Assembly: GCA_026710225.1 (NCBI GenBank)
Contig: JAPORI010000021.1
Location: forward strand, 1 to 7,054
Reading direction: 5' to 3'
DNA length: 7,054 bases
Source: Betaproteobacteria bacterium
Lineage (GTDB): Bacteria; Pseudomonadota; Gammaproteobacteria; Tethybacterales; Tethybacteraceae
The translations under genes were made by a program, and so were the position numbers. How positions within the stretch are numbered: the stretch's first letter is position 1; the number at the start of each line of letters is the position of its first letter. Shown piece after piece: positions 5,828 through 7,054 of the stretch. The notes under the pieces were generated by a model. The model made no database searches. It had not been told where the DNA came from and was given only the letters and a program-made list of their open reading frames with translations.

Positions 5828-5830
5828 AAA

Positions 5831-6964
5831 ATGAATTCTGCCGATGTCGGCGAGAACCACTGTCTGCTTGGTGCCGACAGCGTCCGCAACTGGTATCGTT
5901 CGCTGCTTGAAGGCGGGATGCTCTATCACGATGATGATCAGGCCGCAGCAGTCGAACTGTTGCAGCAGCTGGCCAGCCGGATAGTTGCACCGAAGCAGCA
6001 AGAGGGCCTCATCGCCCGGCTGCTTGGCAGCTCCGCCGCCGAGGCAGGCGGCAAGGAGTCGGGACTTTACATCTACGGAACCGTCGGGCGCGGCAAGAGT
6101 TTCTTGATGGATGGTTTTTTTCTCAACCTGCCGGTCGAGGACAAGATGCGGGTGCACTTTCACGGCTTCATGCGGCACTTTCACGCCGACATGGCCGAGT
6201 GTTGTGGTGCAGATGATGCTCTGGCGACGGTTGCGGCGCGCTTGTCAGCGCGCTGGCGGGTGATTTGCTTTGACGAGTTTCACGTCAGCGACATAGCCGA
6301 TGCGATGATTCTCGGCCGGCTGCTCGAACTGCTGCTTGCCGACGGGGTGGTGCTGGTTGCAACCTCCAACTATGCGCCGGCCGATCTGTATCCCAACGGC
6401 CTGGCCCGCGATCGTTTCCTGCCTGCGATCGAGCTGCTCGAAAACCGGTTGCAGGTACACAACCTGGACGGCGGCACCGACTACCGGCTGCGCACCCTGG
6501 TCAGCGCCGATCGCTTTCTCACTCCCGACAGCCGGGAAAACCGGGAGCGGCTGGAGAAGATGTTCAATGAACTTTCCGCCGACATCCGTCTCACCCCGAG
6601 CGTCAAGCTCGGCAGCCGGCGCATTAATGCGCAGCGCCGCTCATCGACCACGGTCTGGTTCGAATTCGCCCAGCTGTGCGAAGGAAACTGGGCGCAGGCC
6701 GACTACCTGCGGCTGGCCGAACGCTTTGCAACCGTCTTTCTGTCCGGCGTCCCGAAGCTCGAAGAGGGCAGCGAAGCGGCGCGGCGCTTTACCTGGCTGG
6801 TTGATGTGCTCTATGACGAGCGCATCAAGCTGATCGTTTGTGCAGCCGCCAGTCTTGACCAGCTTTTTGCCGATGGCGGCGGTGAATCGGGACGCACCCT
6901 TTCCCGACTTAGAGAGATGCAGTCGGTTGAGTATCTCAAGGCTCCGCTGCGGCGGGGAGCCTGA
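5831..6964 (+). CDS. zapE: AFG1-family AAA+ ATPase, cell division protein ZapE
   Basis: ZapE is an AFG1/LACE1-type ATPase; in E. coli it acts on the FtsZ ring at division, mainly under stress or low oxygen, while mitochondrial relatives handle respiratory-chain proteins. The 377-residue protein carries Walker A GTVGRGKS (83-90), then the family block VHFHGFMRHFH (108-118), Walker B VICFDEFHVSD (144-154), and sensor-1 region ATSNYAP (177-183), followed by PNGLARDRFLPAIELLE with possible arginine-finger residues. The N-terminal 80 residues hold the usual YRSLLEGG and ...DDQAAAVELLQQL segment. The start at 5831 has only a weak ribosome site and a strong hairpin just upstream. It follows lpd, an order common in Betaproteobacteria. 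A run of seven T (6115-6121) lies right after the Walker A codons. The link to division is taken from E. coli. Confidence 0.94.
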   Translation: MNSADVGENHCLLGADSVRNWYRSLLEGGMLYHDDDQAAAVELLQQLASRIVAPKQQEGLIARLLGSSAAEAGGKESGLYIYGTVGRGKSFLMDGFFLNLPVEDKMRVHFHGFMRHFHADMAECCGADDALATVAARLSARWRVICFDEFHVSDIADAMILGRLLELLLADGVVLVATSNYAPADLYPNGLARDRFLPAIELLENRLQVHNLDGGTDYRLRTLVSADRFLTPDSRENRERLEKMFNELSADIRLTPSVKLGSRRINAQRRSSTTVWFEFAQLCEGNWAQADYLRLAERFATVFLSGVPKLEEGSEAARRFTWLVDVLYDERIKLIVCAAASLDQLFADGGGESGRTLSRLREMQSVEYLKAPLRRGA

Positions 6965-6974
6965 GGCGCGGCAA

Positions 6975-7054
6975 ATGGACGCCATCAAGCGCATGAATGA
7001 GTTTGCCGAATATCTGGCCGAATCGAGCAGCAAGATTGCCGATCTGTTTGCCCG
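6975..7054 (+). CDS. N-terminal fragment of an unidentified protein, possibly PHA synthase or phasin-like
   Basis: An ATG at 6975 opens a frame that runs off the right edge after 26 codons. GAGG overlapping the zapE stop codon lies 8 nt upstream, a good Shine-Dalgarno, so this is probably a real gene translated with zapE. The visible part is a likely amphipathic helix, including FAEYLAESSSKIADLF. Similar helices of the form LA-ESQ-L---FL-R are found at the N-termini of class I polyhydroxyalkanoate synthases and in phasins, but 26 residues are too few for a firm call. The catalytic lipase box of a PHA synthase would lie far outside the window. Confidence 0.55.
   Translation, partial: MDAIKRMNEFAEYLAESSSKIADLFA

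Noticed and set aside
4559..6184. A 541-codon open frame on the minus strand opposite lpd and zapE
   Set aside because: It lies antisense to two clearly identified genes, crosses their gap, and its composition (His, Gly, Asp, Arg rich, no recognisable motif) is that of a GC-rich shadow frame.
1..7054. Frequent GCCGGC and similar short palindromes through the window
   Set aside because: They are scattered through coding sequence in keeping with high G+C and codon choice, with no regular spacing or array.

Overview
The window is a GC-rich stretch (clearly above 60% G+C by eye) of proteobacterial housekeeping DNA, densely packed with genes. The order rpmF-plsX-fabH-fabD, together with a 2-oxoglutarate-dehydrogenase-type lipoamide dehydrogenase followed by a ZapE/AFG1 ATPase, fits Betaproteobacteria best. 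A gammaproteobacterium or a divergent relative is possible. I see no insertion sequence, prophage, CRISPR array, tRNA or rRNA.

Layout: a divergent pair of selenium genes near position 3310 splits the window into two outward-facing gene sets. The minus strand reads mnmH (tRNA 2-selenouridine synthase), rpmF (ribosomal protein L32), plsX (acyl phosphate synthesis), fabH (first condensation of fatty acid synthesis), then the first codons of fabD at the left edge. plsX/fabH and fabH/fabD each overlap by the four bases ATGA. The plus strand reads selD (selenophosphate synthetase), lpd (E3), zapE (AFG1-type ATPase), then the start of an unfinished ORF at the right edge that may be a polyhydroxyalkanoate synthase or phasin-like protein.

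How the genes work together: SelD makes selenophosphate and MnmH uses it to turn 2-thiouridine into 2-selenouridine at the tRNA wobble base. Their start codons are only 15 bp apart, so their promoters must overlap each other or the coding sequences. PlsX, FabH and FabD feed phospholipid and fatty acid synthesis and are linked to ribosome production through rpmF. Lpd is the shared E3 of 2-oxoacid dehydrogenases, yet the usual sucA-sucB partners are not upstream; selD occupies that place.

Non-coding signals: an exact TATAAT on the minus strand overlaps the mnmH stop codon and probably drives rpmF. A 7-bp hairpin sits directly after rpmF. A strong GC hairpin fills the lpd-zapE gap just before the zapE start. 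I found no clear novel system. The main points of interest are the selenium gene arrangement, its joining of two normally separate housekeeping clusters, and the RNA hairpins.
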